This document shows, piece by piece, positions 29,040-37,612 of a DNA stretch of 64,000 nt. How positions within the stretch are numbered: the stretch's first letter is position 1; every line of letters starts with the position of its first letter. The position numbers and the translations under genes were made by a program. This DNA comes from Lewinella sp. IMCC34183 (lineage in GTDB: Bacteria; Bacteroidota; Bacteroidia; Chitinophagales; Saprospiraceae). Location of the stretch: positions 620,001 to 684,000 of the forward strand of contig NZ_QMEM01000001.1 of NCBI RefSeq assembly GCF_003390915.1, given 5' to 3'. The notes beneath the pieces are model-generated. The model had not been told where the DNA came from. It was given only the letters and a program-made list of their open reading frames with translations, and ran no database searches.

Positions 29040-29053
29040 CGACAAAACTGTCG
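29040..29053 (-). promoter_or_regulatory. Short dyad in the dnaK leader
   Basis: CGACAAAACTGTCG is a 5-bp inverted repeat with a 4-nt loop. It lies between the predicted sigma-54 start site (about 29055) and the dnaK ATG, so it would be at the very 5' end of the mRNA. It may affect mRNA stability or be a repressor site. Confidence 0.35.
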
Positions 29054-29063
29054 CCCCTTATAG

Positions 29064-29080
29064 TGCAACCACCGTGCCAA
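29064..29080 (-). promoter_or_regulatory. Sigma-54 (RpoN) -24/-12 promoter of dnaK
   Basis: Read on the minus strand the sequence is TTGGCACGGTGGTTGCA, a full match to the consensus YTGGCACG-N4-TTGCW with GG and GC ten bases apart. It is oriented toward dnaK, with the expected start site 12 bp downstream near 29055, 39 bp before the ATG. Confidence 0.8.
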
Positions 29081-29164
29081 CCGGCGCGGTTCGGGTTTTC
29101 TGCCGGTTTTTCGGACGCGGACGCGGGTGCGGGGCGATTTGGCAGGGTACAGCGGTGCCATAGT

Positions 29165-29177
29165 TGACAAATTGTCA
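29165..29177. promoter_or_regulatory. 13-bp dyad upstream of the dnaK promoter
   Basis: TGACAAATTGTCA is a 6-bp perfect inverted repeat around one base, centred about 105 bp upstream of the predicted dnaK start site. That is the usual distance of an enhancer-binding-protein site for a sigma-54 promoter. It is a single copy, so its role is only a suggestion. Confidence 0.35.
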
Positions 29178-29200
29178 GCCGTCGGTCAATACCGCACCCC

Positions 29201-29893
29201 TTACCCCAGCGTATCCAGGTAGAGGGCCACGCACAGCCCAATACCGGCCGCCACGCCAGCGACGTAGTTGTCCTGTTTGAAGGCCTTGGGAAATACTTCG
29301 ATGGCCAGGGAGCCCACCACCGCCCCGCCGGCGAAGCAGCGGATGTACATCAGAATCTCCTCGGGGACGTCCGCCAGCAGGTAGTGACCGGCAAGTGCCG
29401 CTCCGGAAAGCAACACGGCCGCTCCCCCCCACAGCCACATCGTCTCCCCGTCCGAGGTACCGTCCTGTGACATGCGCCGGGCCCCGCCGGCCGCTTCCGG
29501 AAGATTAGATAACAGGATAGAACCCGATAGCGCGGCCACCGCCATTGGGTCGGCCCCGATCAGGGATACGCCCAAAGCCAGGTTTTCCGGTACTCCATCC
29601 AACGTTATCGCCGCCAGCAGACCACCCCCTGCCCCGGAACTCCACACCTCATCTACCAGGTAATCGAGACCGGCGAATACCAAGGCACCGGCCAGTACGA
29701 CCGCCAGGCCCCACCCGACCGGTACTTCCTTGATCGAAGGCTCGATAAGTTCCAGGACGGCCGAGACGATCAGCGCACCACCCGCCAGCGCAACAATAAA
29801 GCCCTCGGTAGCTTCGGATAAGCTCCCATACACCCCCCAGGCGGCACCCGCGACGAGAGCACCGGATACGACTAGAATTACGATGATGGTCAT
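29201..29893 (-). CDS. ZIP-family metal transporter
   Basis: A 230-residue inner-membrane protein with about eight hydrophobic segments and a periplasmic-type polar loop near residues 135-150. The family hallmark is in helix [14 protein letters not shown], matching the HS/DG.PEN.A.G metal-binding motif of ZIP proteins. A second motif, [11 protein letters not shown] in helix V, supplies the other metal-ligand glutamate. Length is close to ZupT (about 250 residues). ZIP proteins import zinc, iron or manganese; which metal applies here cannot be told. The ATG at 29893 begins directly with a membrane segment. It lies upstream of dnaK on the same strand, 184 bp away, but dnaK has its own promoter, so the two are probably separate transcripts. 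Confidence 0.85.
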   Translation of the reverse strand: MTIIVILVVSGALVAGAAWGVYGSLSEATEGFIVALAGGALIVSAVLELIEPSIKEVPVGWGLAVVLAGALVFAGLDYLVDEVWSSGAGGGLLAAITLDGVPENLALGVSLIGADPMAVAALSGSILLSNLPEAAGGARRMSQDGTSDGETMWLWGGAAVLLSGAALAGHYLLADVPEEILMYIRCFAGGAVVGSLAIEVFPKAFKQDNYVAGVAAGIGLCVALYLDTLG

Positions 29894-30111
29894 TGCCTCT
29901 GGATCTTTAGTGACGACGAATTTCTCCTAGATACCCGGTGGTGGCTTTCGGGTTCATAGCGAGCCACCAGATCCGCGCTTGATCGTTACACACCACGTGC
30001 CGCCCGCAGCACGGCCAGTGTACATCGCACCTGCCTGCCGGCCCATGGCAGCCTATCGTTGGGCACGTTGAGATAGTCCGGAGACGCAAGATTCCCAGCG
30101 GGCAGCCTGGA

Positions 30112-30390
30112 TTAGTCCTTCGACTTGCGGTTGTGGCTGATCGTCCGCTGGTTGTCCGATTTGAAGCGCGTCATGCCTTCCTGCCGCAGGGCCCGGTGCT
30201 TGGTCGACCGACCCTGCACGCGGGCCCGCCAGCGCTTGAAGCTGCCGGGCTTGAGCTCCCGGCGCATGAGCTCGATCACCTCCGGCTCCGCGAGACCGAA
30301 CTGAAATTCGATCGCCGAGAAGGGCGTACGATCTTCCCAGGCCATTTCAATGACCCGGTCGATGTCGCGGAGGGAGAGTGAGTCGTTCAT
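30112..30390 (-). CDS. TIGR03643 (DUF2805) family small protein
   Basis: A 92-residue basic protein. The stretch RVIEMAWEDRTPFSAIEFQF followed by GLAEPEVIELMRRELKPGSF is the conserved core of the TIGR03643/DUF2805 family. The fold looks like a small helix-turn-helix followed by a basic tail rich in R and K (RARVQGRSTKHRALRQ), so nucleic-acid binding is plausible, but no function is established. The ATG at 30390 is the only reasonable start. It sits 38 bp downstream of the GH13 gene on the same strand and may be co-transcribed with it. Confidence 0.85.
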   Translation of the reverse strand: MNDSLSLRDIDRVIEMAWEDRTPFSAIEFQFGLAEPEVIELMRRELKPGSFKRWRARVQGRSTKHRALRQEGMTRFKSDNQRTISHNRKSKD

Positions 30391-30428
30391 ACCCCTTAAA
30401 GTAAATAGCGGGTAGTGTGGTTGTGCAA

Positions 30429-32243
30429 TCAGTCTTCCCGCGGGATCAGGGCGTAGATGTGCCCGGCGTAGGGGGCCAGCGACAGCATCACCCGGTGGTG
30501 ATGACCGTCCTGCTCCACGGCCTCCGATTCCAGGTGGGGGTAAACGGCGGCGTCCACGTTGTGGTCGCTGTAGCCTACCCAGTTGCTGTCGAAGGTGAGT
30601 TGCCAGTGACTGTCGAAGTTTATGCCGATCGCGTATCCGTCGAAGCTGTCGTTACTGAAGTTCAGTATCGTCAGGACACCGTCGCGGGTCGGATCGTCGT
30701 ACCAGCGCAGGTAGGCGATCACCTTGTCGTGGTCGTCGACCTTGAGCAGCTGGGTATGCTGTCCCTGCAGTCCGCGGGTGTTTCCATTCAGGTTACGGCG
30801 CTGGCGGATCAGGTCGCGGTACATGGCATTGATGCCGCTGTGTGTCTTCAGGCGCTTCCAGTCGAGCGGATCCTGGTCGCTGAACCAGCGATCTTCCAGC
30901 AGGGCCTGCCCCTGAAAGAGCATGGGTATACCCGGCGCGGTAAGGGTCATGACGGCCCCAAGGGCGGCGCGCTTGACCGAAAAGTAATTGTCCACCTTGC
31001 CTTCCTCGCCGGCGATCTCCTCTACGACGCGCGATTTGCCGTTGGAGACCTCGTCGTGGCTCTCGGTATAGACCGTCCGGCTAAAGGCGTTATCGGAGTA
31101 GCGGCGCAGCAGGGCGGTGCTTACCGTGTGCATATTGCGGTGGGCGTCTTCCGAGGTAATGATGGCCTCCCGGACGGGGTGAACAAAGTCACCGTCCCAC
31201 TGGGTTCCGAACCCGCAGCCGCCGGATTCGGGGCTATCGGTCACGAAGGCGTTGCCGTGCAGGTCTTCCGCTACGGTAATCTTGTGGGGGTACTGCTCGC
31301 GGATGCTCTCGTTGATCCAGCGCAGCAAGCTGTAGCCTTCCTCGAGACGGTCACCATCGTCCTCACCACCGCTGACGTGGCGCATGTAGGGGATCATGTC
31401 CATCCGCAACCCGTCGCAGCGGAATTCCTCCAGCCACATGAGGGCGTTGTCGTGGATGTATACGCGGACCTCATCGCGGCCGTAGTCGGGCCGGGTGTCA
31501 CCCCAGGGGGTGCTGCTCCGCCAGTCGTTGTAGAAGTAAATGCCGCCCTTGTCGTTCTCGTACCAGCCGTCGATCTGCCAGAGGGCCAGATCGCTCGGTC
31601 CGAAGTGGTTGTAGACCACGTCCAGCACCACGGCGATTCCTTCCGCATGGGCGGCCTTGACCAACCGCTTGAGCCCGTCCGGGCCACCGTAGGCTTCCTC
31701 GACCGCGAAGGGGTGGGCCGGATTGTAGCCCCAGCTGAAATCGCCTGCGAATTCGCAGACCGGCATGACGTGGATACAGTTGATACCCAGGTCGACCAGG
31801 TAATCGAGCTTCTCGATGACCGAGTCGAAGGTGCCGGGACGGCCTTTTTCCTTCACGTTGAAGGTGCCGACGTGCAGCTCATAGATCACCAACTCGTTCC
31901 AGCCGGGCATTGTGAAGTTGTCGTCCTCCCAGTCGAAGTCGTCGGCGTAGACGATAGCGTTGCCAACCGATTGGGTGACGCGGCGGGCGCGGGGGTCGAT
32001 CCGCTGGCGACGCTCGCCGTCGGCCCCGACGATGATGTACTGGTATTCGGAGCCCTTCTTGGCCCCTTTGGCGGTGCCGTACCAGTTGCCGGAGCCGTCG
32101 GGCTCGAGCGCGGTACCGCGCTTGCTCCACTTGTTGAAGTCACCGGTTACGGCGACGGATTTTGCGTTGGGGGCCCAGAGGCCAAAGGTCACGGCGTCTC
32201 CCGAAACGGCCGCGCCGAGGGATACAGTAAGGGTGTCGTTCAT
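30429..32243 (-). CDS. GH13 alpha-amylase-family enzyme with CBM48 (glucan branching enzyme-like)
   Basis: A 604-residue cytosolic glycoside hydrolase or transferase. Residues about 8-95 form a CBM48/E-set domain (FGLWAPNAKSVAVTGDFNKWS). The (beta/alpha)8 barrel follows with conserved regions DVVYNHFGP (region I), the nucleophile D282 in CDGLRMDM (II), the acid/base E326 in VAEDLHG (III) and D397 in TESHDEVSNGK (IV). The SHDEV form of region IV and the N-terminal domain are those of 1,4-alpha-glucan branching enzymes. Trehalohydrolase-like enzymes share the same layout. All three catalytic residues are present. No signal peptide is seen, so it should act on intracellular glycogen-like glucan. 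It lies 59 bp after the CHRD gene and 38 bp before the TIGR03643 gene; no other glycogen gene is nearby. Confidence 0.85.
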   Translation of the reverse strand: MNDTLTVSLGAAVSGDAVTFGLWAPNAKSVAVTGDFNKWSKRGTALEPDGSGNWYGTAKGAKKGSEYQYIIVGADGERRQRIDPRARRVTQSVGNAIVYADDFDWEDDNFTMPGWNELVIYELHVGTFNVKEKGRPGTFDSVIEKLDYLVDLGINCIHVMPVCEFAGDFSWGYNPAHPFAVEEAYGGPDGLKRLVKAAHAEGIAVVLDVVYNHFGPSDLALWQIDGWYENDKGGIYFYNDWRSSTPWGDTRPDYGRDEVRVYIHDNALMWLEEFRCDGLRMDMIPYMRHVSGGEDDGDRLEEGYSLLRWINESIREQYPHKITVAEDLHGNAFVTDSPESGGCGFGTQWDGDFVHPVREAIITSEDAHRNMHTVSTALLRRYSDNAFSRTVYTESHDEVSNGKSRVVEEIAGEEGKVDNYFSVKRAALGAVMTLTAPGIPMLFQGQALLEDRWFSDQDPLDWKRLKTHSGINAMYRDLIRQRRNLNGNTRGLQGQHTQLLKVDDHDKVIAYLRWYDDPTRDGVLTILNFSNDSFDGYAIGINFDSHWQLTFDSNWVGYSDHNVDAAVYPHLESEAVEQDGHHHRVMLSLAPYAGHIYALIPRED

Positions 32244-32302
32244 TACTGTATAACCTCGGCGCGAACCACCCTGTTCCGACAGGGATCTTCAGATAGCAGG
32301 AT

Positions 32303-35300
32303 TTATTGCACGACGATGCGCGTAGCGTCGATCAGGCGACCGTCGGCGTGGCGCAGGGTCAGGAAATACTGTCCGGCGGACAAGGAGGCGGACCGGAGCG
32401 GTAAGATTTGGGTACCGACCTGCGCGTTGACCGGTAGGTCCTGCACGAGTTGTCCGAGGGAGTTATGCAGGTACAGGCGGCCGGTGAAAGACTCACGCGT
32501 GGAGAGCTCGTAACTGACGTCTGCGTTGCTGCGTGCCGGGTTGGGGTACGCCCGGGCGGCAAAGCCGTCGGGCCGGAAATCGCGCACGCCGGTGAGGTCA
32601 CCGCGCTCCAGGACGATCGATGCGGGCGCACTCGGATAGTAGTTGCTGCCGTCGCTGGCCAGTACGCGGTGGTACAGGGTGACGGAGCTGCCCACGTCGA
32701 CGCCGGCGCCGTCGAGCAGGGTTTCAACGGTACCGAAGTCGGTCGTGAAGGCCGTGTCGCGGCCGGTGTTGCTGGCGAAGAGGATGTCCGTGAAGTCCTC
32801 CATGGCCGAGAGCTGCCAAACGTAGATGACGGTATCGCCGTCGGGGTCGGTAGTGGGCAGGTAGGTGGCGACAAAGGCTTGGTTGGGATCGCCCTCGATG
32901 GTGACACTGGCACCGGAGGCCGGCGAGGCGATGGCGGAGGGCATGGGGGGCAGGTTCAGTTCGCCACGCACCTGTCCGCGGGCTTCGCCGCTGGCCACCT
33001 CGGTGGTATGCACGTTAGCGTACAGGCGGCCTTCCCGGAGCGCCGTCACCACGGAGTCGGCCAGAGTAAAGGTGTTCTCCTCGGCGAAGAAGCGCGCTCC
33101 CTTACGGTCGAGGATCACGTCCGGATTCAGCGCGATGCGGATCGGGCCGTTCTGTCCGGCCGGTGCCAGGTGGAGGTGGGCGCCGTTTTGAATGGATTCG
33201 TCGTAATCGCCGTCCAGTTGGACAACGGCACCGGTAACGGTGAGTACCGAGTCGACCAGTTCGAGTTTCAGGCCACCCTCGGCGGTCGTCATCACGTAGT
33301 TGGTGGCGTTCACCCCGGAGAAGGTCGTATGGAAATAGCTGCCCGCCAGGGGGAGCAGCTGCCCGCGGATGGCACCGGAGGGGTTATCGGCGCTGTGTAC
33401 ATTGGCGTACACGCGGCGCTTGGTCATCAGTTCAAAATTTTCCATCGAGAGGGCCACGCGGTTGCTGTCGGCGGGAATGACCGCACTGCGGTTATCGTCT
33501 CCGACCACCGTGCGGATTCGTTGGATGATGTCGCCGTTTCGCCCGGCGATGGCCTGGTGGAGGTGCATGCCGCCCTGTATGGCGGTCGCGAAGTCGCTGT
33601 CGAGGTCCGAGAACGAACCCACGAGCGTAAGGTTGGTATCGACCACCTCCACGGCGAGGAATCCGGTAGCCATGGTGGCTACGCCCCGGGGTTCACTGGC
33701 CCCGGAGAGGGGCGCCAGGTAGTAGCTCTCAGCCTCGGCCAGGACGCTGCCGCGGATTTCGCCGCCGCCGTACTCCATGCTGTGAACGTTGGTATAGAAG
33801 AAGCGGCGCATCAGGGTATCCACGCCCCCGCCACCGATGCTAAAGGTGTTATCCATGGGACGGTACACCCCGGCCGTGTCGCCGTTCTCCTGCGTGGCGC
33901 TCAAAGGATATACGACGGGACCGGATTGGCCGGGGTAGCCGGCGTGCAGGTGGCTGCCGCCCGAGATGGCGGTATTGAGGTCGCTCATAAGGCCCTGAAA
34001 ACTACCGGTGACCGTCATCGTCTCTCCCCGTAGTTCTACTTTTACGAGCCCACGGCCGGTGGTGATTACGGAGGGGATTTGCTGGTTGCCACTCAGGAAA
34101 GCGGTGAATATGGCTTGACTCTCCGGGAGTACCTGTCCGCGCAGTTCCCCGGCGGGATGCGGGCTGGTATGGATGTTCAGGTACAGTCCACGATCCAGCA
34201 TGGCCGACTTTTGTGCGTCGGTCACGGTGTAGCGGTTGTCCGTAAGGCGAAAGGTGCCACCCAGCGAGTCAGGGGTGAGCCTGGGGAGGAGCGACACGGC
34301 GATCGCTCCGTTCTGGCCGGCGTAGCCCGGGTGCAGGTGAGCGCCTCCGCCAATGGTGGTCGCGACGGGCCCGCTCAGGTCGCCGAAGGTTCCCAGCACG
34401 CGTATGGTATTTCCGTCGAGGTGTACCAGGACCTGACCGGAAGCATCGGTGGAAACCACCGGCCATTCGTTAGCACCAGACAGGTGGGCCCGGAAAACCA
34501 TGTCGGCGGGCGGCAGCACCTGACCGCGAATTTCCCCGGAGGGGTGGGCGCCGCTGTGCAGGTTGGCGTAGTACTCGCCGCTGCGCAGTGCATCGACCTG
34601 TACGTCATCCAGTTCGAAGGTGTTGTTCCCCATAGTATACACCCCGCCGCGGCCATCCGCATCGAGTGTAGCCTTCAGGGGGATATTCACGGGGCCGTTG
34701 GCGCCCGGAAACCCGAAATGCAGATGGGAACCTCCGTTTATAGCGGTTGCCAGGGTGTCCGACAGGTTCCTGAACGAGCCGGTGACCATCAGCTGGTCCT
34801 GTTCGTCAAGCTCCAACACCAGCGCGCCGGAGGCGCGGCTAAGTACGCTCGGCACTTCGTTGCTGCCGAACAGGTTGGCATAATATTGTTCGGTACTGTT
34901 GCTTACGATAGCCCCGCGGATTTCCCCGCCCGGGTAATTGACCGTATGAAGGTTGACGTACAGCTGGCCCGGCGCGGCATCCGAAAAAACCGCATCGGCT
35001 ACCATAAACGTGTTGTCTTCAGCCGTAAAGGATCCGCCACGGGAGTCAGCATCCAGGCTCGGATTGAGCGGGACAGCGATGCCGCCGTTCTGGCCCGGAT
35101 AGCCGATGTGGATATGGGCGCCCATATTGATATCGGTCGCGAGCGGTGAGCTGAGATCGGAAAAGGATCCGGTCACCAGAACCTCGATCATGTCGTCGGG
35201 CATATCCGTGAAGGTCACGTTGACCAGCCCGCTGGCCTCGGTGACCACGGGCATGACCTCCTGTTGCCCACTGAGACGCGCCACGCCCGAGGCCGGCACC

Positions 35301-35374
35301 TGGGCAGCCAGGACAGTAGCGAAGAAAAGGGCAGGAAAAACAAGTAAGTAATGAGTAAAGGTTTGCAGTCGCAT
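32303..35374 (-). CDS. Secreted protein with six CHRD domains and type IX sorting domain
   Basis: A 1023-residue exported protein. A signal peptide covers residues 1-24 (cut after LAAQ). Six CHRD (chordin-like) repeats of about 130 residues follow. Each starts with a motif such as LSGQQEVMPVV, LFGSNEVPSVL, LSGANEWPVVS, LSGNQQIPSVI, LSGASEPRGVA or FSGVNATNYVM, and each contains an H.H.G/A..G.NG motif and a closing YxNxH....P.GE.RG motif. The fifth and sixth repeats have diverged. Residues about 830-930 form a fibronectin-like domain. The last ~85 residues (AYPNPARSNADVSYEL ... LSAGQYFLTL) are a type A type IX secretion sorting domain, so the protein should be exported by the T9SS and attached to or released from the surface. 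The ATG at 35374 is certain from the signal peptide. Function unknown. Confidence 0.9.
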   Translation of the reverse strand: MRLQTFTHYLLVFPALFFATVLAAQVPASGVARLSGQQEVMPVVTEASGLVNVTFTDMPDDMIEVLVTGSFSDLSSPLATDINMGAHIHIGYPGQNGGIAVPLNPSLDADSRGGSFTAEDNTFMVADAVFSDAAPGQLYVNLHTVNYPGGEIRGAIVSNSTEQYYANLFGSNEVPSVLSRASGALVLELDEQDQLMVTGSFRNLSDTLATAINGGSHLHFGFPGANGPVNIPLKATLDADGRGGVYTMGNNTFELDDVQVDALRSGEYYANLHSGAHPSGEIRGQVLPPADMVFRAHLSGANEWPVVSTDASGQVLVHLDGNTIRVLGTFGDLSGPVATTIGGGAHLHPGYAGQNGAIAVSLLPRLTPDSLGGTFRLTDNRYTVTDAQKSAMLDRGLYLNIHTSPHPAGELRGQVLPESQAIFTAFLSGNQQIPSVITTGRGLVKVELRGETMTVTGSFQGLMSDLNTAISGGSHLHAGYPGQSGPVVYPLSATQENGDTAGVYRPMDNTFSIGGGGVDTLMRRFFYTNVHSMEYGGGEIRGSVLAEAESYYLAPLSGASEPRGVATMATGFLAVEVVDTNLTLVGSFSDLDSDFATAIQGGMHLHQAIAGRNGDIIQRIRTVVGDDNRSAVIPADSNRVALSMENFELMTKRRVYANVHSADNPSGAIRGQLLPLAGSYFHTTFSGVNATNYVMTTAEGGLKLELVDSVLTVTGAVVQLDGDYDESIQNGAHLHLAPAGQNGPIRIALNPDVILDRKGARFFAEENTFTLADSVVTALREGRLYANVHTTEVASGEARGQVRGELNLPPMPSAIASPASGASVTIEGDPNQAFVATYLPTTDPDGDTVIYVWQLSAMEDFTDILFASNTGRDTAFTTDFGTVETLLDGAGVDVGSSVTLYHRVLASDGSNYYPSAPASIVLERGDLTGVRDFRPDGFAARAYPNPARSNADVSYELSTRESFTGRLYLHNSLGQLVQDLPVNAQVGTQILPLRSASLSAGQYFLTLRHADGRLIDATRIVVQ

Positions 35375-35404
35375 AAGCTTTTGGTTGTCTAGGAGTTAAA
35401 CAAT

Positions 35405-35441
35405 AGCGTCGGGCACTTGGTCTTCCGCGCCGCCCGACGCT
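35405..35441 (-). terminator. Stem-loop upstream of the CHRD gene
   Basis: A perfect 10-bp stem AGCGTCGGGC/GCCCGACGCT with a 17-nt loop lies 31 bp before the CHRD start. On the minus strand it is followed by ATTGTTTAA, a weak T-tract. It may be the old terminator of the pckA remnant or a leader hairpin of the CHRD mRNA. Confidence 0.45.
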
Positions 35442-35611
35442 CCTACAACCGACAACCAGACGAGATGTGCTGAAACCCGCTGCCTGTCCGAGCGTACACG
35501 GGTACCCCGGATAGGAGAAACCACCCCCCGCCACCCCTGCCGTTCGGGTCAGGGCCCTATCCTGCCGCCACGAAGCGAAAACCGACAAGACCTGACGGCA
35601 GGAATGTAATA

Positions 35612-36068
35612 CTATGCGCGGCCGCAGGTGCAGGGTGATGAGCTAACCAGAAGAGGGGATTGGCTTTTCACCGCGGTTGGCCCAGCGGCTGAAATTTCCG
35701 CACTGGACTTCCCGGCGTAGGTTGAAATGTTGTCCTTGAACAGATTTACTAATTTCTCCGCAGCAGCATCGTAGTTGTCCTCGTTTCTCCAGGTGTTCCG
35801 CGTATCGAAAGTGGCAGTGGGGACGTCGGGGCGGGAAGGCGGAAGGCTAAGTCCGAGGAAGGACTCCGCGTGGTGTCCTTAGTGGTGTCGTCTTCTACGA
35901 TATAGCGGTCGCGTGGGGATCTGCCGGGGTATTTTCCGGTAGTGGTGATGGGCGCACCGGTATCGCAGAGGTGACCTTCCCCGGTTTTGATGGTTGCTTG
36001 GCGGAGACGGGGAGATTGCGCTGTACGCCTGCGTGTTCCAGGGTGAGTTTTTGCGCCAGTGAATAGGG
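35612..36068 (-). pseudogene. pckA: Decayed phosphoenolpyruvate carboxykinase (ATP), large internal deletion
   Basis: Three pieces of PckA can be read on the minus strand in different frames. At 36068-36010: SLAQKLTLEHAGVQRNLPVS, the usual N-terminus, with a TAA immediately upstream and no start codon. At about 36008-35872: QATIKTGEGHLCDTGAPITT then TGKYPGRSPRDRYIVEDD, the conserved N-terminal GKFTGRSPKD.F region. At about 35868-35680: ESFLGLSLPPSRPDVPTATF then DTRNTWRNEDNYDAAAEKLV to ISAAGP, the C-terminal end. Everything between, about 400 residues with the kinase and metal sites, is missing. An 8-bp direct repeat GTGGTGTC (35870-35877 and 35882-35889) sits at the junction. The remnant cannot make an active enzyme. 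It lies just downstream of two carboxylate-type transporters. Confidence 0.85.
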
Positions 36069-36130
36069 TTAGATGAGATCTTCGTTCGCAGCCGCTTCCT
36101 CACGCAATTGGTGGGTACCAGTTAATAGAT

Positions 36131-37612
36131 TTACTCGGATTCTTGCAGAAAGCCGGCGGGAAATGTGTACGGGTCGAAGTCCCAGACTAAGGGGAGAAAG
36201 AAATAGACCGCGAGTACCACCAGTGCAATAGAGAACACGTTCATCCAGATCCCCTTCCCTACCATATCTGGAATGCGCAGGTAGCCGGAGCCGAAGACTA
36301 CGGCATTGGGTGGAGTGGCAACCGGAAGCATGAACGCACAGGATGCCGACACCGTCGCTGCCACCAGCAGGATGTAGGGGTGTACCCCAAGGGAGTACGC
36401 CATGGGTGCCAGTACCGGCAAAAGCATGGCGGTGGTCGCCAGATTGGAGGTGATCTCGGTCAGAAAGTTGACCGCTGCAATGATGATGAAGAGCAGGAGC
36501 AGCAAGCTGATGCCCTGCAACAGGGTCAGTTGGGTAGCGATCCATTCGGCCAGTCCGGAGGACTGGAACCCCGTGGCCAGGGTCAGCCCCCCACCGAATA
36601 ACAGGATAATTCCCCAGGGTAACGCAACGGCTTCTTCCCAGGTGATGAGCTTGCGGGATCCGTCCCGATTGGGCAGGATGAACAGGACGATCGCCGCCGC
36701 CACGGCAATGATGGTATCGTCGAGGGCGGGCAAGTACTGCGTCAGCACCAGCGAGCGCAGTATCCACAGTAAAGCCGTGGTAATAAAGACGCCGAAGACG
36801 ACCTTTTCTTCGTATTTCATGGGCCCCAGGTCCTTCAAGAGTCGCCTGATCTCGGCCCGGCCACCGGGAAACTCACTGTCTTCGAATTTGTAGGCCACCC
36901 GAGTGAGGTACCACCAGCAGCTGGCCAGCATGATGACGGAGATCGGAAGACCGAACTTCATCCAGCCGACGAAGGACAGTTCGATGCCGTATATCTCCAG
37001 TAATACCCCCGCCAGCACCAGGTTAGGAGGGGTGCCGATGAGGGTAGCAATGCCCCCGATGGAAGCTGCGTAGGCGATGGCCAGCATCAGGGACTTACCG
37101 AACAGGAGGTTTTCGTCCGCTTTAGTTGCCGGGTTATCCTTTAGTTGTTGGACGATGGCCATTCCGATGGGCAGCATCATCACGGAAGTGGCCGTATTTG
37201 ATATCCACATGGACAGCACGGCGGTCGCTACCATGAAACCTAAAATGATCCGGGATATTCCCGTTCCCATGAGGTCGATGATCGTCAGGGCGATGCGGCG
37301 ATGCAGGCCCCAGCGTTCGATGGCGATGGCAAGTACAAAACCACCGAGGTACAGGAAAACATACTTATGGCCGTAAGAGGTAGCCGCTTCGTCAATGGTT
37401 AGGGCTCCGGAGAGCGGGAACAGGACTAGGGGTAATAAGGCGGTTACGCTGATGGGGAGTACTTCGAAAATCCACCAGATGGCGACCCAGACGGTACTGG
37501 CCAGGACGGCGTTAGCCTGGTCATTCATTCCCGGCGGGTGAAAGAACAGCAGGATGACTACGAATAGCAATGGCCCCCCAACGAACGCTAGCGCATTGGT
37601 AATTGATTTCAT
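36131..37612 (-). CDS. SLC13/DASS-family sodium:anion symporter
   Basis: A 493-residue inner-membrane transporter with about 11-12 hydrophobic segments. The family's two substrate/sodium motifs are present: SNTATSVMMLPIG (first SNT motif) and TSNLATTAMLLPVL (second repeat, with SNL in place of the more usual SNT). TLIGTPPNLVLAG and SCAFMLPVATPPNAVVFGSG are further conserved DASS segments. Members take up C4-dicarboxylates, citrate or sulfate; dicarboxylate is likely here but is an inference. Its ATG overlaps the stop of the upstream AEC transporter by 4 bp (ATGA), so the two are one translationally coupled unit. Downstream lies the pckA remnant. Confidence 0.9.
   Translation of the reverse strand: MKSITNALAFVGGPLLFVVILLFFHPPGMNDQANAVLASTVWVAIWWIFEVLPISVTALLPLVLFPLSGALTIDEAATSYGHKYVFLYLGGFVLAIAIERWGLHRRIALTIIDLMGTGISRIILGFMVATAVLSMWISNTATSVMMLPIGMAIVQQLKDNPATKADENLLFGKSLMLAIAYAASIGGIATLIGTPPNLVLAGVLLEIYGIELSFVGWMKFGLPISVIMLASCWWYLTRVAYKFEDSEFPGGRAEIRRLLKDLGPMKYEEKVVFGVFITTALLWILRSLVLTQYLPALDDTIIAVAAAIVLFILPNRDGSRKLITWEEAVALPWGIILLFGGGLTLATGFQSSGLAEWIATQLTLLQGISLLLLLFIIIAAVNFLTEITSNLATTAMLLPVLAPMAYSLGVHPYILLVAATVSASCAFMLPVATPPNAVVFGSGYLRIPDMVGKGIWMNVFSIALVVLAVYFFLPLVWDFDPYTFPAGFLQESE

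Noticed and set aside
29017-29200. CIRCE element or HrcA site upstream of dnaK
   Set aside because: The TTAGCACTC-N9-GAGTGCTAA pattern is absent. Only shorter unrelated dyads are present.
30417-32513. A 698-codon plus-strand frame opposite the GH13 gene
   Set aside because: The minus strand carries the complete GH13 catalytic motifs in order. The plus frame has no domain.
35879-36103. A 74-codon minus-strand frame
   Set aside because: It is a different frame over the pckA remnant. The PckA-like residues are read in the other two frames.
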